DNA of 47,046 bases from CALLPQ01 sp039819545 (GCA_039819545.1 JBCBRS010000020.1:1-47046); one strand, 5' to 3'; counted from the stretch's first letter, positions 7,302-15,982 are shown. Program-made: numbers and translations. Notes: generated from the letters alone by a model not told the origin.

Positions 7302-9989
7302 CTACGCCGCAAGCTTGCGGATTACATAGTGCAGGATGCCGCCATTGCGGAAATAATCAAGCTCATCCCCGGTATCGATCCGCACCAGGAAAGTCAGCTC
7401 TTCTGATGATCCGTCGGCCCGGGTAATGGTTGCTTTTACATCGCCGCGCGGCTCAATCGCGTCCATACCGTGGATGGTTACGCTTTCATCACCTTGCAGG
7501 TTTAAGCCCTTCCAGGTTTGGCCGTCTTTGAACTGCAGCGGCAAAACACCCATGCCAATGAGGTTGGAGCGGTGGATGCGTTCGAAGCTTCCGGCGATGA
7601 CCGTGCGTACACCGAGCAAAATTGTGCCCTTTGCCGCCCAGTCGCGCGAAGAGCCCGTGCCATACTGTTCCCCAGCAAAAACGACCAGCGGCGTGCGCGA
7701 TGCTTTGTAAGCCATAGCCGCATCATAGATCGGCATTTCCTCGCCGTTCGGGCCTTTGGTGACGCCGCCTTCGGTACCGGGCAACATCTGGTTTTTGATG
7801 CGGATATTCGCAAACGTCCCGCGCATCATCACATCATGATTGCCACGCCGTGAGCCATAGGAATTGAACTCCTCAATCGGCACCTGAAAGCTCTTCAGAT
7901 ACTCCCCGGCCGGACCATCTTCTTTGATGGAGCCTGCTGGCGAGATGTGGTCGGTAGTAATGGAATCACCAAACAGCGACAGGATGCGCGCGTTTTCAAT
8001 AGGCCGCACAGCCTCCGGCGTTTTCGACATGCCCTCAAAGTAAGGCGGGTTCGCCACATAGGTAGATGTTGGCCACTGATAAGTCTGGGAGTCCGTAACC
8101 GGAATCCCCTGCCATTTTTCATCGCCTTTGAAGACGTCCGCATACCGATCAGCGAACATTTTTGCCGTGACGCTTTCGCGTACGGTTTCGGCGATTTCAT
8201 GATTGGTGGGCCAGATGTCTTTCAGGAAGACATCGTTACCGTCCCCGTCCTGACCTAACGGATCGGTCGTCAAATTGATGTTCATGGACCCGGCGAGCGC
8301 ATAGGCAACCACGAGCGGCGGGGAGGCCAGATAATTCGCCCGCACATCGGGGGAAACACGTCCCTCGAAGTTACGGTTACCGGACAGCACCGAGGCCACG
8401 GCCAGATCATTCTCGTGAATGGCGTTGCTGATTGGCCCCGGCAATGGACCCGAATTCCCGATACAGGTGGTGCAGCCATAGCCCACAAGATCAAAACCGA
8501 GGGCATCAAGATCATCTTGGAGGCCCGCCTTTTCCAGATAGTCGGTCACAACCTGACTGCCCGGCGCGAGGGATGTTTTTACCCAGGGTTTGACGCTAAG
8601 CCCTTTCGCCCGCGCTTTCTTGGCTACCAATCCCGCGGCGATCATAACCGAGGGGTTTGATGTGTTCGTACACGACGTAATCGCCGCGATCACCACATCG
8701 CCATGGCCGATATCATAGTCAGCACCGGCGACGGCGACGCGTTTGTCGGCCTCGCCGCCCTTGCCATATTCCTTGTCGAGGGACCCGGCAAAGCTTGTGG
8801 GCGCGTTGGAAAGGAGGACGCGGTCCTGAGGGCGCTTTGGACCCGACAGGGACGGCACCACATCTCCTAGATCAAGCGATAGCGTATCGGTGAAAACCGG
8901 GTCCGGCGTCGAGGCATCGCGCCACATCCCCTGTTCTTTTGCATACGCCTCAACAAGAGCAACGCGGTCTTCGCTCCGGCCTGTGGCTCGCAAGTAGCGG
9001 ATGGCTTCGGCATCCACCGGGAAGAAACCACAGGTGGCGCCATATTCCGGCGCCATATTTGCGATGGTCGCCTGATCCTCCAGCGACAGATGGTCGAGAC
9101 CGGGCCCGTAGAATTCAACAAACTTTCCGACCACGCCCTTTTTGCGCAGCATCTCAACAATTGTCAGTACAAGGTCAGTTGCCGTTGCGCCCTCCGGCAT
9201 TTTGCCGGTGAGCTTGAAACCGATCACTTCGGGGATCAGCATGGAAATCGGTTGGCCAAGCATGGCTGCTTCGGCCTCAATCCCGCCAACGCCCCAGCCA
9301 AGAACGGCAAGCCCATTGACCATGGTCGTGTGAGAATCGGTGCCCACCAGTGTATCGGGATAGGCGTAGGTTTCGCCGCCAACGTCGGCGGTCCAGACCG
9401 TTTGCGCCAGATATTCGAGATTAACCTGGTGGCAGATACCGGTCCCCGGCGGCACGACGCGGAAATTATCAAACGCGCCCTGCCCCCATTTCAGGAATTT
9501 ATAGCGCTCACCATTACGCTCATATTCGCGGTCTACATTTTTCTCAAACGACGATGCATCGCCAAAATGGTCAACCATCACCGAGTGATCGATCACAAGA
9601 TCAACCGGCGCCAACGGGTTAATCTTGGATGGGTCCTCGCCAAGATTCTGCATGGCATCGCGCATGGCGGCGAGGTCAACAACCGCCGGGACGCCGGTGA
9701 AATCCTGCATCAAGACGCGGGCGGGCCGATACGCAATCTCACGGCTCGTTTTGCCAGCCTTCAGCCAGTCAGCAAACGCACCAATATCATCGGTCGTTAC
9801 CGTGCGCCCGTCCTCAAACCGCAACAGGTTTTCGGCGAGCACTTTGAGGGAGAAGGGCAGGCGGGAGAGATCCCCGACCTGATCAGCAGCAGCGTTGAGG
9901 CTGAAATAACTGTAGGTTTTTCCGTCGACGGTGAGGCTTTTCTTGGTTTTCAAACTGTCGTGACCTGGCTTCACAGGGGCATACTCCAT
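7302..9989 (-). CDS. acnA: Aconitate hydratase A
   Basis: [4Fe-4S] enzyme that isomerises citrate to isocitrate in the TCA cycle. At 895 residues it has full AcnA/IRP-like length. Cluster-ligand motifs are plain: SCTNTSNPSVMIAAGL with the first cysteine and GYGCTTCIGNSGP with the other two. Also visible are the substrate-binding VGTDSHTTMVNGL and the swivelling C-terminal domain with SSRDWAAKG. It is transcribed alone and converges with the O-acetylation module; no rho-independent terminator is evident in the 226 bp between them. There is no clear Shine-Dalgarno before the chosen ATG, so the exact start is less certain than the identity. Confidence 0.98.
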   Translation of the reverse strand: MEYAPVKPGHDSLKTKKSLTVDGKTYSYFSLNAAADQVGDLSRLPFSLKVLAENLLRFEDGRTVTTDDIGAFADWLKAGKTSREIAYRPARVLMQDFTGVPAVVDLAAMRDAMQNLGEDPSKINPLAPVDLVIDHSVMVDHFGDASSFEKNVDREYERNGERYKFLKWGQGAFDNFRVVPPGTGICHQVNLEYLAQTVWTADVGGETYAYPDTLVGTDSHTTMVNGLAVLGWGVGGIEAEAAMLGQPISMLIPEVIGFKLTGKMPEGATATDLVLTIVEMLRKKGVVGKFVEFYGPGLDHLSLEDQATIANMAPEYGATCGFFPVDAEAIRYLRATGRSEDRVALVEAYAKEQGMWRDASTPDPVFTDTLSLDLGDVVPSLSGPKRPQDRVLLSNAPTSFAGSLDKEYGKGGEADKRVAVAGADYDIGHGDVVIAAITSCTNTSNPSVMIAAGLVAKKARAKGLSVKPWVKTSLAPGSQVVTDYLEKAGLQDDLDALGFDLVGYGCTTCIGNSGPLPGPISNAIHENDLAVASVLSGNRNFEGRVSPDVRANYLASPPLVVAYALAGSMNINLTTDPLGQDGDGNDVFLKDIWPTNHEIAETVRESVTAKMFADRYADVFKGDEKWQGIPVTDSQTYQWPTSTYVANPPYFEGMSKTPEAVRPIENARILSLFGDSITTDHISPAGSIKEDGPAGEYLKSFQVPIEEFNSYGSRRGNHDVMMRGTFANIRIKNQMLPGTEGGVTKGPNGEEMPIYDAAMAYKASRTPLVVFAGEQYGTGSSRDWAAKGTILLGVRTVIAGSFERIHRSNLIGMGVLPLQFKDGQTWKGLNLQGDESVTIHGMDAIEPRGDVKATITRADGSSEELTFLVRIDTGDELDYFRNGGILHYVIRKLAA

Positions 9990-10266
9990 GGGGCGCGCGG
10001 TGATGCGGCGATGATCGTGAAATAAGGGGGCCCGTTCACTGGCCCATACACCATCTTATGCCCGACGCGCCTGCCTAAGGCAATTGGGCGACACATGGGC
10101 CACCATGACGCTGGACACGCCTCAGCCACGCTTCATTTGAGGCGGCGTAACCGCCAATACAAGGCAATTGCGACGTGCCAACAGCACGGGTGACGGTTGC
10201 TGGTTTTGCCTCGCTCCGCCATAGTAGGGGGAATGATTCGCCAGTGCAGCGGGAGTAGACCGAACC

Positions 10267-10812
10267 ATGACACAAGCCAAATCCAAAACCCCGACCCGTT
10301 CCTTCACAGCCGCGGGTACTGCCGGTCGGCTCGTCGCCATGACCCTGTTGGCCGTCAGCCCCGCCGCCGCGCAAACACCGCGCGCCGTTGCCACCTTTGG
10401 CGACTGGGGGGTTTTTGAAAAAGTCACCGGTGACGATAAGATCTGTTTTGCCGCCACCGAAGCGAAATCAAAACAACCCAGCAACGTCAAACATGGCGAT
10501 ATTTTTTTTCTCGTGGCGACCTGGAAATCGGGTGCGGCCATCAATCAGCCGAGCCTGATGACGGGCTATAATCTGCGCGCCGCCCCGGAGCCAAAATTGC
10601 GGGTGGGCTCGGACAGTTGGGAACTATACGCCTCCGAAAACGAAGCGTTTGTGGAAAGCGATGCCGATGAGCGACGCCTCGTCACCGCCATGCGCCGCGG
10701 CGCCACCATGCGCGTTTCCGCCATGTCAGAACGTGGCACGGCAACAAGCTACGCCATTTCGCTCAGCGGTGTGACGGCTGCCCTGCGCCGGGTTGAGGAA
10801 GCCTGCCGCTAA
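10267..10812 (+). CDS. IalB-family (invasion-associated locus B) exported protein
   Basis: 181 residues with an N-terminal export signal (hydrophobic LVAMTLLAVSPAAAQ, cleavage likely after AAAQ near residue 36), then FGDWGVFEKVTGDDKICFA, the typical start of the IalB domain, and a terminal Cys that could pair with it. IalB was named in Bartonella for red-cell entry, but the family is widespread in free-living alphaproteobacteria, where its role is unclear; a virulence reading is not warranted. It is a single-gene unit starting 277 bp from divergent acnA. The Shine-Dalgarno-like GGGAG lies about 13 nt before the ATG. Confidence 0.85.
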   Translation: MTQAKSKTPTRSFTAAGTAGRLVAMTLLAVSPAAAQTPRAVATFGDWGVFEKVTGDDKICFAATEAKSKQPSNVKHGDIFFLVATWKSGAAINQPSLMTGYNLRAAPEPKLRVGSDSWELYASENEAFVESDADERRLVTAMRRGATMRVSAMSERGTATSYAISLSGVTAALRRVEEACR

Positions 10813-10891
10813 ATCCGGAATAGGACACGATGCGCGCCCGCGGCGGCGCGCCTACACGCCCTTTTCTCCCTTGAACAAGCCGCTTTTACTT

Positions 10892-10917
10892 CCCATTTCT
10901 TAACCATGGGAAATGGG
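10892..10917. repeat. Inverted repeat upstream of the membrane-protein gene
   Basis: CCCATTTC (10892-10899) and GAAATGGG (10910-10917) form an 8-bp perfect stem with a 10-nt loop. There is no T-tract, so it is not an obvious terminator. It could be an operator for the gene starting at 10968 or the weak end of the ialB transcript. Confidence 0.5.
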
Positions 10918-10967
10918 GCGTCTCAACGAGTAGGTGTGTCTGGGCTCCTTTGCCGGGGAGACCTACC

Positions 10968-12191
10968 ATGATCCTCAACATTATTATCGGATTGTTCCGC
11001 GCGCTCGGGCGATTTTTCAGTCGCCTCTTTCGGGGCAGCGGCCAGGCTTCGCGCACCGCCACAGAAGCGGGCTCAAGCATGGCCGCCAAATCCGCTGATA
11101 GAAAAGACCCACCGCGCGATGATGAACTGGCCGAACCTGTTGGCGGCGGCGTGGAGGCAATGCTGTTCAAACAGCTCGCCCGTCCGCGCCTTAGTGAACA
11201 ATCGGCTTCGGACCTGACCCTTGAAGACGCGCGCGTTTACCTCGAACAGGCAGAACGGTTTTACACTTTCGACTTTAATCTGTTTGCGCGAAGTGATTTT
11301 TTCTATGAGGAGGTCGAAGAAGACTATCTCAACACCGCACTCGGATTGGGGGAAAATTCTATCGATGGACGGTTCTTGCAGATCATGTCCCTGTTTCGGC
11401 GTACACTGAACGATAATACGCGCCGGTTAATGATGGTCTTCCCGCCTTTGATCCTTACCGGGTGTCTCGGTGCCAGTGCGGTGCTCGCCCCGTCATTAAG
11501 TGCGCGGCTGACACCGCTGACAACCGGGCTCGATCTGTCTTTTATAGACCCGCATATCCTTGCTTCTATTCTCGCTTTCACGGGGCTGAGCCTGATTGGC
11601 GTTCTGCTGGCGCTATTGATTTTTAGTTGGCCGTTTAAAGTTGCCCAGCAACGCAATCTTCTCAATCTTGATAACTACCTCACGTCGAAGTTTGCGCGGA
11701 TCAATCATAATTTTCAGGTGGCAAAACGCCGGGCGCTGAATGTGGAACGTAACAAGCGCATGAGCCAGACTGAGGAGCTGAAAGACGAAGCCGGGGTCTG
11801 GACCTTGTCCTATCAGTGGTTTGCCATGCGGCTCTTACTCTGTGAGCAGATGATCCGAAATCGGCTTTATCAGGTGCGGCGCAACACCATCCTCTATTGG
11901 CTTGGCGGTATTGGCCTGACCACCATCGTTGGTGTTGTCGCTGCGATACTGGCCCAGCGCTTTGCCGCGCCGCTCCCCGGCCTGACAATTGGTATACTGA
12001 GCGCAACCGTTCTCTATATCGTGCTAACCTATGGCATTTTTCAAAGGACGACGTCGCTCTTCGCTGCTGTTCTTGAGGAGAATGAGTGGAGCCGGTTCCA
12101 TCTCGTCGACCTCCACCGCACCATTCAGGACCACGTGGGCGAGGATAAAGTGCAGATCGTCACTTTCCGCGACCGCAACCGCATGGAATAG
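10968..12191 (+). CDS. Four-helix membrane protein of unknown function
   Basis: 407 residues that I do not recognise. The layout is: a short amphipathic, Arg-rich N-terminus (IIIGLFRALGRFFSRLFRG), a charged cytoplasmic-like stretch to about residue 145, two membrane segments close together (about 152-175 and 200-225), a highly basic middle region with KRRALNVERNKRM, two more membrane segments (about 308-330 and 337-356), and a charged tail ending RDRNRME. The ATG at 10968 is preferred over an upstream in-frame TTG because GGGGAG lies 7 nt before it. It has no obvious operon partner. The soluble parts could act in signalling or membrane organisation, but nothing in the sequence decides this. 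Confidence 0.7.
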   Translation: MILNIIIGLFRALGRFFSRLFRGSGQASRTATEAGSSMAAKSADRKDPPRDDELAEPVGGGVEAMLFKQLARPRLSEQSASDLTLEDARVYLEQAERFYTFDFNLFARSDFFYEEVEEDYLNTALGLGENSIDGRFLQIMSLFRRTLNDNTRRLMMVFPPLILTGCLGASAVLAPSLSARLTPLTTGLDLSFIDPHILASILAFTGLSLIGVLLALLIFSWPFKVAQQRNLLNLDNYLTSKFARINHNFQVAKRRALNVERNKRMSQTEELKDEAGVWTLSYQWFAMRLLLCEQMIRNRLYQVRRNTILYWLGGIGLTTIVGVVAAILAQRFAAPLPGLTIGILSATVLYIVLTYGIFQRTTSLFAAVLEENEWSRFHLVDLHRTIQDHVGEDKVQIVTFRDRNRME

Positions 12192-12269
12192 GGCGTGCGG
12201 GGTATGCGACGTTCTGGCACACCAGGCGCTTTTGTGGTAAGCTAGCACACCTAAAGGTGGAGGAACGCC

Positions 12270-12707
12270 ATGAGCATCAGCGCCTATCTCTATTTTGACG
12301 GCGAATGCGAGGCAGCGTTTACGCTCTATCGCGCGCTCTTTGGCGGCGACTTTCTATCGATCCAGCGGTTTGCCGACGCACCGCCCGAATATAATCTTGC
12401 AGGCGAAGGCGCGGACAAGATCATGCACATGTCCCTGCCCGTGGGAAACACGGTCCTGATGGGCGCCGATGTGGCCGAAGGCATGGGCCAGAAACCAATA
12501 GCGGGCTCCAATTTCTCCCTTTCATTCAGCCCGGCAACACGAGACCAAGCCGATCAGGTTTTTGCTGGCCTAAAAGACGGCGGAACGGAAATGATGGCCA
12601 TGCAGGATACATTCTGGGGCTCCTATTTCGGCATGGTACGCGACCGTTTCGGCATTCAATGGCTGATCAATTTCAATCTTGAAGACCCCAATCACCCCGG
12701 GGCCTGA
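12270..12707 (+). CDS. VOC-superfamily (PhnB/glyoxalase-like) protein
   Basis: 145 residues with the pattern of the PhnB-like branch of the vicinal-oxygen-chelate fold: SAYLYFDGECEAAFTLYRALFGG at the start, IMHMSLPVGNTVLMGAD in the middle and FWGSYFGMVRDRFGIQWLIN at the end. These are small dimeric cytoplasmic proteins of mostly unknown substrate; the name PhnB does not imply phosphonate use here. A good Shine-Dalgarno (GGTGGAGG) precedes the ATG. The next gene, a SnoaL-like protein, starts 25 nt after the stop with its own strong ribosome site, and a terminator follows both, so the two form a small operon. Confidence 0.88.
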   Translation: MSISAYLYFDGECEAAFTLYRALFGGDFLSIQRFADAPPEYNLAGEGADKIMHMSLPVGNTVLMGADVAEGMGQKPIAGSNFSLSFSPATRDQADQVFAGLKDGGTEMMAMQDTFWGSYFGMVRDRFGIQWLINFNLEDPNHPGA

Positions 12708-12732
12708 CCCCGTAACCAGAAAGGAAAGACCA

Positions 12733-13116
12733 ATGTTCAACCAGCAATTGATGGATGTGGCCAATAAGCTTGTGGAAGGCTGCAAAACCAATAACGAGCG
12801 TGAAGGCCTCGACACGCTTTATCACACTCAAGCGGAATCCCACGAGGCGATGGCCATGGAGGGGTCCGGGAGCCGGATGGTCAAAGGGGTCGAAGGCATC
12901 AAGGCCAAACATGACTGGTGGGAAAATGCCCATGAAATGCATGATGGCAGCGTCGAGGGGCCCTTCTTTCATGGTGACGACAAGTTCAGCGTAATCTTTG
13001 GTCTGGATGTGACCAACCGCGAAACAAAAGAGCGTATGCAGATGAAAGAAGTTGCTCTTTACACGGTTAATGACGGCAAAATCGTCAAAGAAGAATTTTT
13101 CTACGGCGCGCAGTAA
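12733..13116 (+). CDS. SnoaL-like / NTF2-fold protein
   Basis: 127 residues predicted to adopt the NTF2-like cone fold: MFNQQLMDVANKLVEGCKTN, then GVEGIKAKHDWWENAHEMHD, then strand-rich FSVIFGLDVTNRETKERMQM and a final VALYTVNDGKIVKEEFFY. The pattern is that of the SnoaL-like polyketide-cyclase family, which includes many small uncharacterised proteins; no catalytic activity can be assigned. The start at 12733 is chosen because AAGGAAAG lies 5 nt upstream; the longer in-frame start at 12679 would run into the preceding gene. It is the second gene of a two-gene operon closed by the terminator at 13137-13179. Confidence 0.85.
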   Translation: MFNQQLMDVANKLVEGCKTNNEREGLDTLYHTQAESHEAMAMEGSGSRMVKGVEGIKAKHDWWENAHEMHDGSVEGPFFHGDDKFSVIFGLDVTNRETKERMQMKEVALYTVNDGKIVKEEFFYGAQ

Positions 13117-13136
13117 ACGCCCTGCCTAGTCATCAT

Positions 13137-13179
13137 AGGCGAAACCTACGAACAGCAGGTTTCGCCTTTAGGGGTTTTT
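13137..13179 (+). terminator. Rho-independent terminator of the VOC/SnoaL operon
   Basis: The arms AGGCGAAACCT (13137-13147) and AGGTTTCGCCT (13157-13167) form a perfect 11-bp stem with a 9-nt loop, followed by TTAGGGGTTTTT. It lies 20 nt after the SnoaL-like stop. Confidence 0.9.
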
Positions 13180-13438
13180 CCACCCGACCCCAGAACACTA
13201 ACGCATAGAGCCTTTGCACCGCAGCTCCTATTTGCGCGGACCGGGCAACGACGGTTGCGGGCATTTAATCCACTGTAAATTTTAAGAATAATCAGGGTTA
13301 AGACAAAGCGTTGTATCTTCATAAAATTTGCCGGGCAGTGATCACCTGACATAGCCTCATCCCTTCGACTGACCGACACTAAGCTGCCACAAATCAGCCC
13401 TACTCTCTCGCGGATTTAACACCACAGGAGAGAGCCTA

Positions 13439-14335
13439 ATGACCACGGAATTTACCACCTTGATTTTCAAGAATGATGCCGGACAGCAAACCGGTGGGCT
13501 AAGCGGCCAGGGTGCCAATTTTATGCTGGGCGGCAATACCGCTGAAGGCGATATCGGCCTGTGCGATGCAAAAGGCGCGCAGACCGTTCATCTTGACGGT
13601 GGGGACGGCAATCTCACCCTGGGCGGACCAGGCCATAATGGTGATATTGGCCTGATCTGCGATGAAGGAAAGCTCCGTGTGCATATCGATGGCGGTGCGG
13701 CAAATATTTATCTCGGCGGTGAAGGCGCTGGCGGTGACATCGCCTTGAAAAGCCATAAAGGGGACACGACCGTTCACGCCGATGGTGGTAGCGGAAATAT
13801 CACCGCCGGCGGCGGCGGTACGGAGGGCGACATCGCCTTGCAAAATACCAATGGCGGCCAGACCGTTCATATTGATGGCGGCAGCGGTAATCTGACCCTC
13901 GGGGGTGCAGGCAGCGAAGGCGACATTGCCCTGAAAAATACCGACGGCGTCCAGTCGGTTCATATTGATGGCGGCGGCGGGAACATCACGCTAGGCGGTG
14001 GCGGCGCGCAAGGCGACGTGATCCTGCGAGATGGACAAGGCAAGCAAACGATCCATATCGATGGCGGCGATGGCTCCATCCATGTGAACGGGGCCAAGGT
14101 GGCCACCGCCGACCATGTGTTTGCCAGCGACTATCCGCTTGCGAGCCTCGGGTCCGTGGCAAGCCATATTGCCGATCATGGCCATTTGCCGGGTGTACCT
14201 TCTGCCGCGCAAATGCGTGAAGGCGGCATTGATCTGATCGCCATGAATGGCCTCCTCCTTGAGAAAATTGAGGAATTGACCTTGCATCTCCTTGATCAAG
14301 AGGCGCGGTTAAAAACCTTGGAATCCAAAGGGTAA
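13439..14335 (+). CDS. 31-residue repeat protein with tail-spike-type C-terminal chaperone domain
   Basis: 298 residues. After about 36 N-terminal residues come six consecutive 31-residue repeats (about 37-222). Their consensus is GDIALxxxxGxxxVHIDGG followed by xGNITLGGxGxx, rich in Gly and Asp, with strands that would stack as a parallel beta-helix or beta-roll. The C-terminal 75 residues (VFASDYPLASLGSVASHIADHG, then HLPGVPSAAQMREGG and a coiled-coil MNGLLLEKIEELTLHLLDQEARLKTLE) match the segment seen at the ends of phage tail-spike and related bacterial trimeric surface proteins, where it assists trimer folding. No signal peptide is seen, so location is unclear. AGGAGA precedes the ATG. 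It stands alone between the SnoaL terminator and the small-RNA locus; natural function unknown. Confidence 0.82.
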   Translation: MTTEFTTLIFKNDAGQQTGGLSGQGANFMLGGNTAEGDIGLCDAKGAQTVHLDGGDGNLTLGGPGHNGDIGLICDEGKLRVHIDGGAANIYLGGEGAGGDIALKSHKGDTTVHADGGSGNITAGGGGTEGDIALQNTNGGQTVHIDGGSGNLTLGGAGSEGDIALKNTDGVQSVHIDGGGGNITLGGGGAQGDVILRDGQGKQTIHIDGGDGSIHVNGAKVATADHVFASDYPLASLGSVASHIADHGHLPGVPSAAQMREGGIDLIAMNGLLLEKIEELTLHLLDQEARLKTLESKG

Positions 14336-14584
14336 TCCAGCGGCACCCGGATCTGCGTTGGACGAAGGGTGTCACAACGGCCCCAGATGCAGCATACAGC
14401 GCCACGAAGTCAGCGGGTTGTAGCCAATATTTCAGTCTCAGAGGCGGCGCGCACACTATTGCCGATCACGGTAGCGTGATTAGCCGCGCGCGGCTTGTGT
14501 TTTGATGACCTCGCAAGCGCGGCGTACTGTTTACCTATCGATGGTGTTGATCCAGCTTTTTGGGTTAACCGTAATTCTAGTTAA

Positions 14585-14678
14585 TGACGCGCTCGGATGT
14601 CCCTATCCCTCCCCCCACAAGGTTCGGGCGCGTTAGAGACCGCTGCATTGTTCCCCTTTTCAATGCAGCGGTTTTTTT
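14585..14678 (+). ncRNA. Candidate small RNA with C-rich (anti-Shine-Dalgarno) loop and intrinsic terminator
   Basis: Two hairpins lie in a row without a coding frame. Hairpin 1 pairs 14587-14597 (ACGCGCTCGGA) with 14623-14633 (TTCGGGCGCGT), 11 bp including two G-U pairs, around a 25-nt loop containing CCCTATCCCTCCCCCC. Hairpin 2 is a perfect terminator: CCGCTGCATTG (14640-14650), a 10-nt loop, CAATGCAGCGG (14661-14671) and seven T (14672-14678). Upstream TTGATC (14547-14552) and TAATTC (14572-14577), 19 nt apart, could be a promoter giving a start near 14585 and a transcript of about 94 nt. A C-rich loop in front of a terminator hairpin is the plan of known alphaproteobacterial anti-Shine-Dalgarno sRNAs. 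Expression is inferred. Confidence 0.6.
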
Positions 14679-14716
14679 GGGATCGGTTGGCTGCCGGGTC
14701 GATGGGGCGGTAAAAC

Positions 14717-14788
14717 ATGGCTCTAACAGGTACATTTTCCAAATTTGCCGCGCTGATGCAGGCCTGTAAAGAACTGCGTGCCCGCTAA
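14717..14788 (+). CDS. Possible 23-residue microprotein
   Basis: ATG GCT CTA... encodes MALTGTFSKFAALMQACKELRAR and ends in TAA. GGGGCGG lies about 7 nt upstream. The peptide would form a short amphipathic helix. It begins 38 nt after the sRNA terminator in the gap downstream of pufM. With so few codons it may be chance; it is listed only because spacing and composition are reasonable. Confidence 0.2.
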   Translation: MALTGTFSKFAALMQACKELRAR

Positions 14789-14919
14789 GCCGGGAAGTGT
14801 TGAGCGCGGAACCGTGTCTGGCTGCTGCAAAAGTCGGTCATGCAGGCTGTGCGCTCAATCAAGGGTGCCGGCAGCGCCATAGCGATCCACGTTTGCCCGC
14901 ATCCGTTATACCGCCCACA

Positions 14920-14952
14920 AAAAACCGCACCCTGATGAAAGGTGCGGTTTTT
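14920..14952 (-). terminator. Terminator after pufM
   Basis: AAAAACCGCACC (14920-14931) and GGTGCGGTTTTT (14941-14952) form a perfect stem with a 9-nt loop. It is symmetrical, so it could also stop plus-strand transcripts. It lies about 25 nt beyond the pufM stop, marking the end of the puf operon with no pufC or pufX after pufM. Confidence 0.88.
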
Positions 14953-14974
14953 GATGTTTACGGGCCGAAAGCGC

Positions 14975-15898
14975 TTACGGTGCGGCAAAGCCGTGTTCGA
15001 TGCCCCACAGATACCAGTTATCAACCACGGTGCCAGTCAACAGGATACCAATACCGCCGGTAAGGGTTGTGAGGATAGCAAACCACCACGCCCAGCGGTG
15101 AACCGATTCCATGGAGGCGTTAAAGCCCATGGTCCAGCGCCAGAAGAGGGCAGCCCGTTCGGACGCCGTCCCGCGGTCATAAATTTGTTCAATCTCACGT
15201 TCACCGCCATACCGGCCCACCGCAAGGATGGTTGCCCCATGCATAGCCCAGAGCAGCACTGATCCGTATAGAAACACAATTGAGAGCATGTGGAAGGGAT
15301 CATAGAACAAATTGCCATAAATCAGCGAGAAGTTATTCGTCCAATCAAGATGGGTCAGGATGCCGAAGGGCGGTGCCTCACTCCAACTCCCCATGGCAAT
15401 CGGCCGAATAAAGCCGAGCACCAGATAAAGCCAGATCGCCGCAGCGAACGCCCAACAAATGTGCGTACCCAGACCAAGGGATATCGCTCGTTTATAAGAC
15501 CGTACCCACCATAAAATGATCGAGGCCGTGAGGAAGAAGCCAGCAATAAGCCACCATCCCCCTTCCTGAAGGGGAGGCAGAATTTTCAGCCCGTGTTCCG
15601 GCAGGGGCGCGGCCAGTTCAAGAAACGGCAACTGACCGGCAAACTTGATCGGGGACCAACCGACACTAGCCCACATATTCAGGCCAATAATCTCAAATGC
15701 GATAAACCCGCAAATAAGCGAGAAGGTACCCGCCCAGCCCAGATAAACCGGACCAATCTGGGCATCGCCAATCTTACCCATAAGCCAGCTAAACGTGATC
15801 ATATGATCACGATCGCTGTCATCTTTTGGTAGCTCGACGCCATAGTCCGTGTGCCCACGAACCTGCGTCTGTGTAATCAGATATTGATAGTCAACCAT
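14975..15898 (-). CDS. pufM: Photosynthetic reaction centre M subunit
   Basis: Five-helix core subunit of the type II reaction centre, 307 residues. Conserved functional residues are visible: the special-pair ligand His in FYDPFH (M202 equivalent), Tyr in SIVFLYG (M210), the iron-ligand histidines in AMHGAT (M219) and SVHRWAWW (M266), and the glutamate in GEREIEQ (M234). The tail ends GIEHGFAAP, without a long extension. AAGGA precedes the ATG. It is the last gene of pufQBALM and is closed by a hairpin terminator; no pufC follows, so the tetrahaem cytochrome subunit is not encoded at this locus and electrons must come from a soluble or tethered donor. Confidence 0.98.
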   Translation of the reverse strand: MVDYQYLITQTQVRGHTDYGVELPKDDSDRDHMITFSWLMGKIGDAQIGPVYLGWAGTFSLICGFIAFEIIGLNMWASVGWSPIKFAGQLPFLELAAPLPEHGLKILPPLQEGGWWLIAGFFLTASIILWWVRSYKRAISLGLGTHICWAFAAAIWLYLVLGFIRPIAMGSWSEAPPFGILTHLDWTNNFSLIYGNLFYDPFHMLSIVFLYGSVLLWAMHGATILAVGRYGGEREIEQIYDRGTASERAALFWRWTMGFNASMESVHRWAWWFAILTTLTGGIGILLTGTVVDNWYLWGIEHGFAAP

Positions 15899-15982
15899 CG
15901 CAAAAATCCTTGCTCGAAAGAACGTTGGAGGGGATCGAAGGCGTCAGCTGAAAACCATCCAACGACGCCCACAAGCCATCCG

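Noticed and set aside
7186..7329. 47-codon plus-strand ORF between the SGNH gene and acnA
   Set aside because: No Shine-Dalgarno, and it runs antisense into the end of acnA; protein-like composition alone is not enough.
9090..10025. Long plus-strand ORF opposite acnA
   Set aside because: It is the shadow of a highly conserved gene in a high-G+C genome; no ribosome site and no family pattern.
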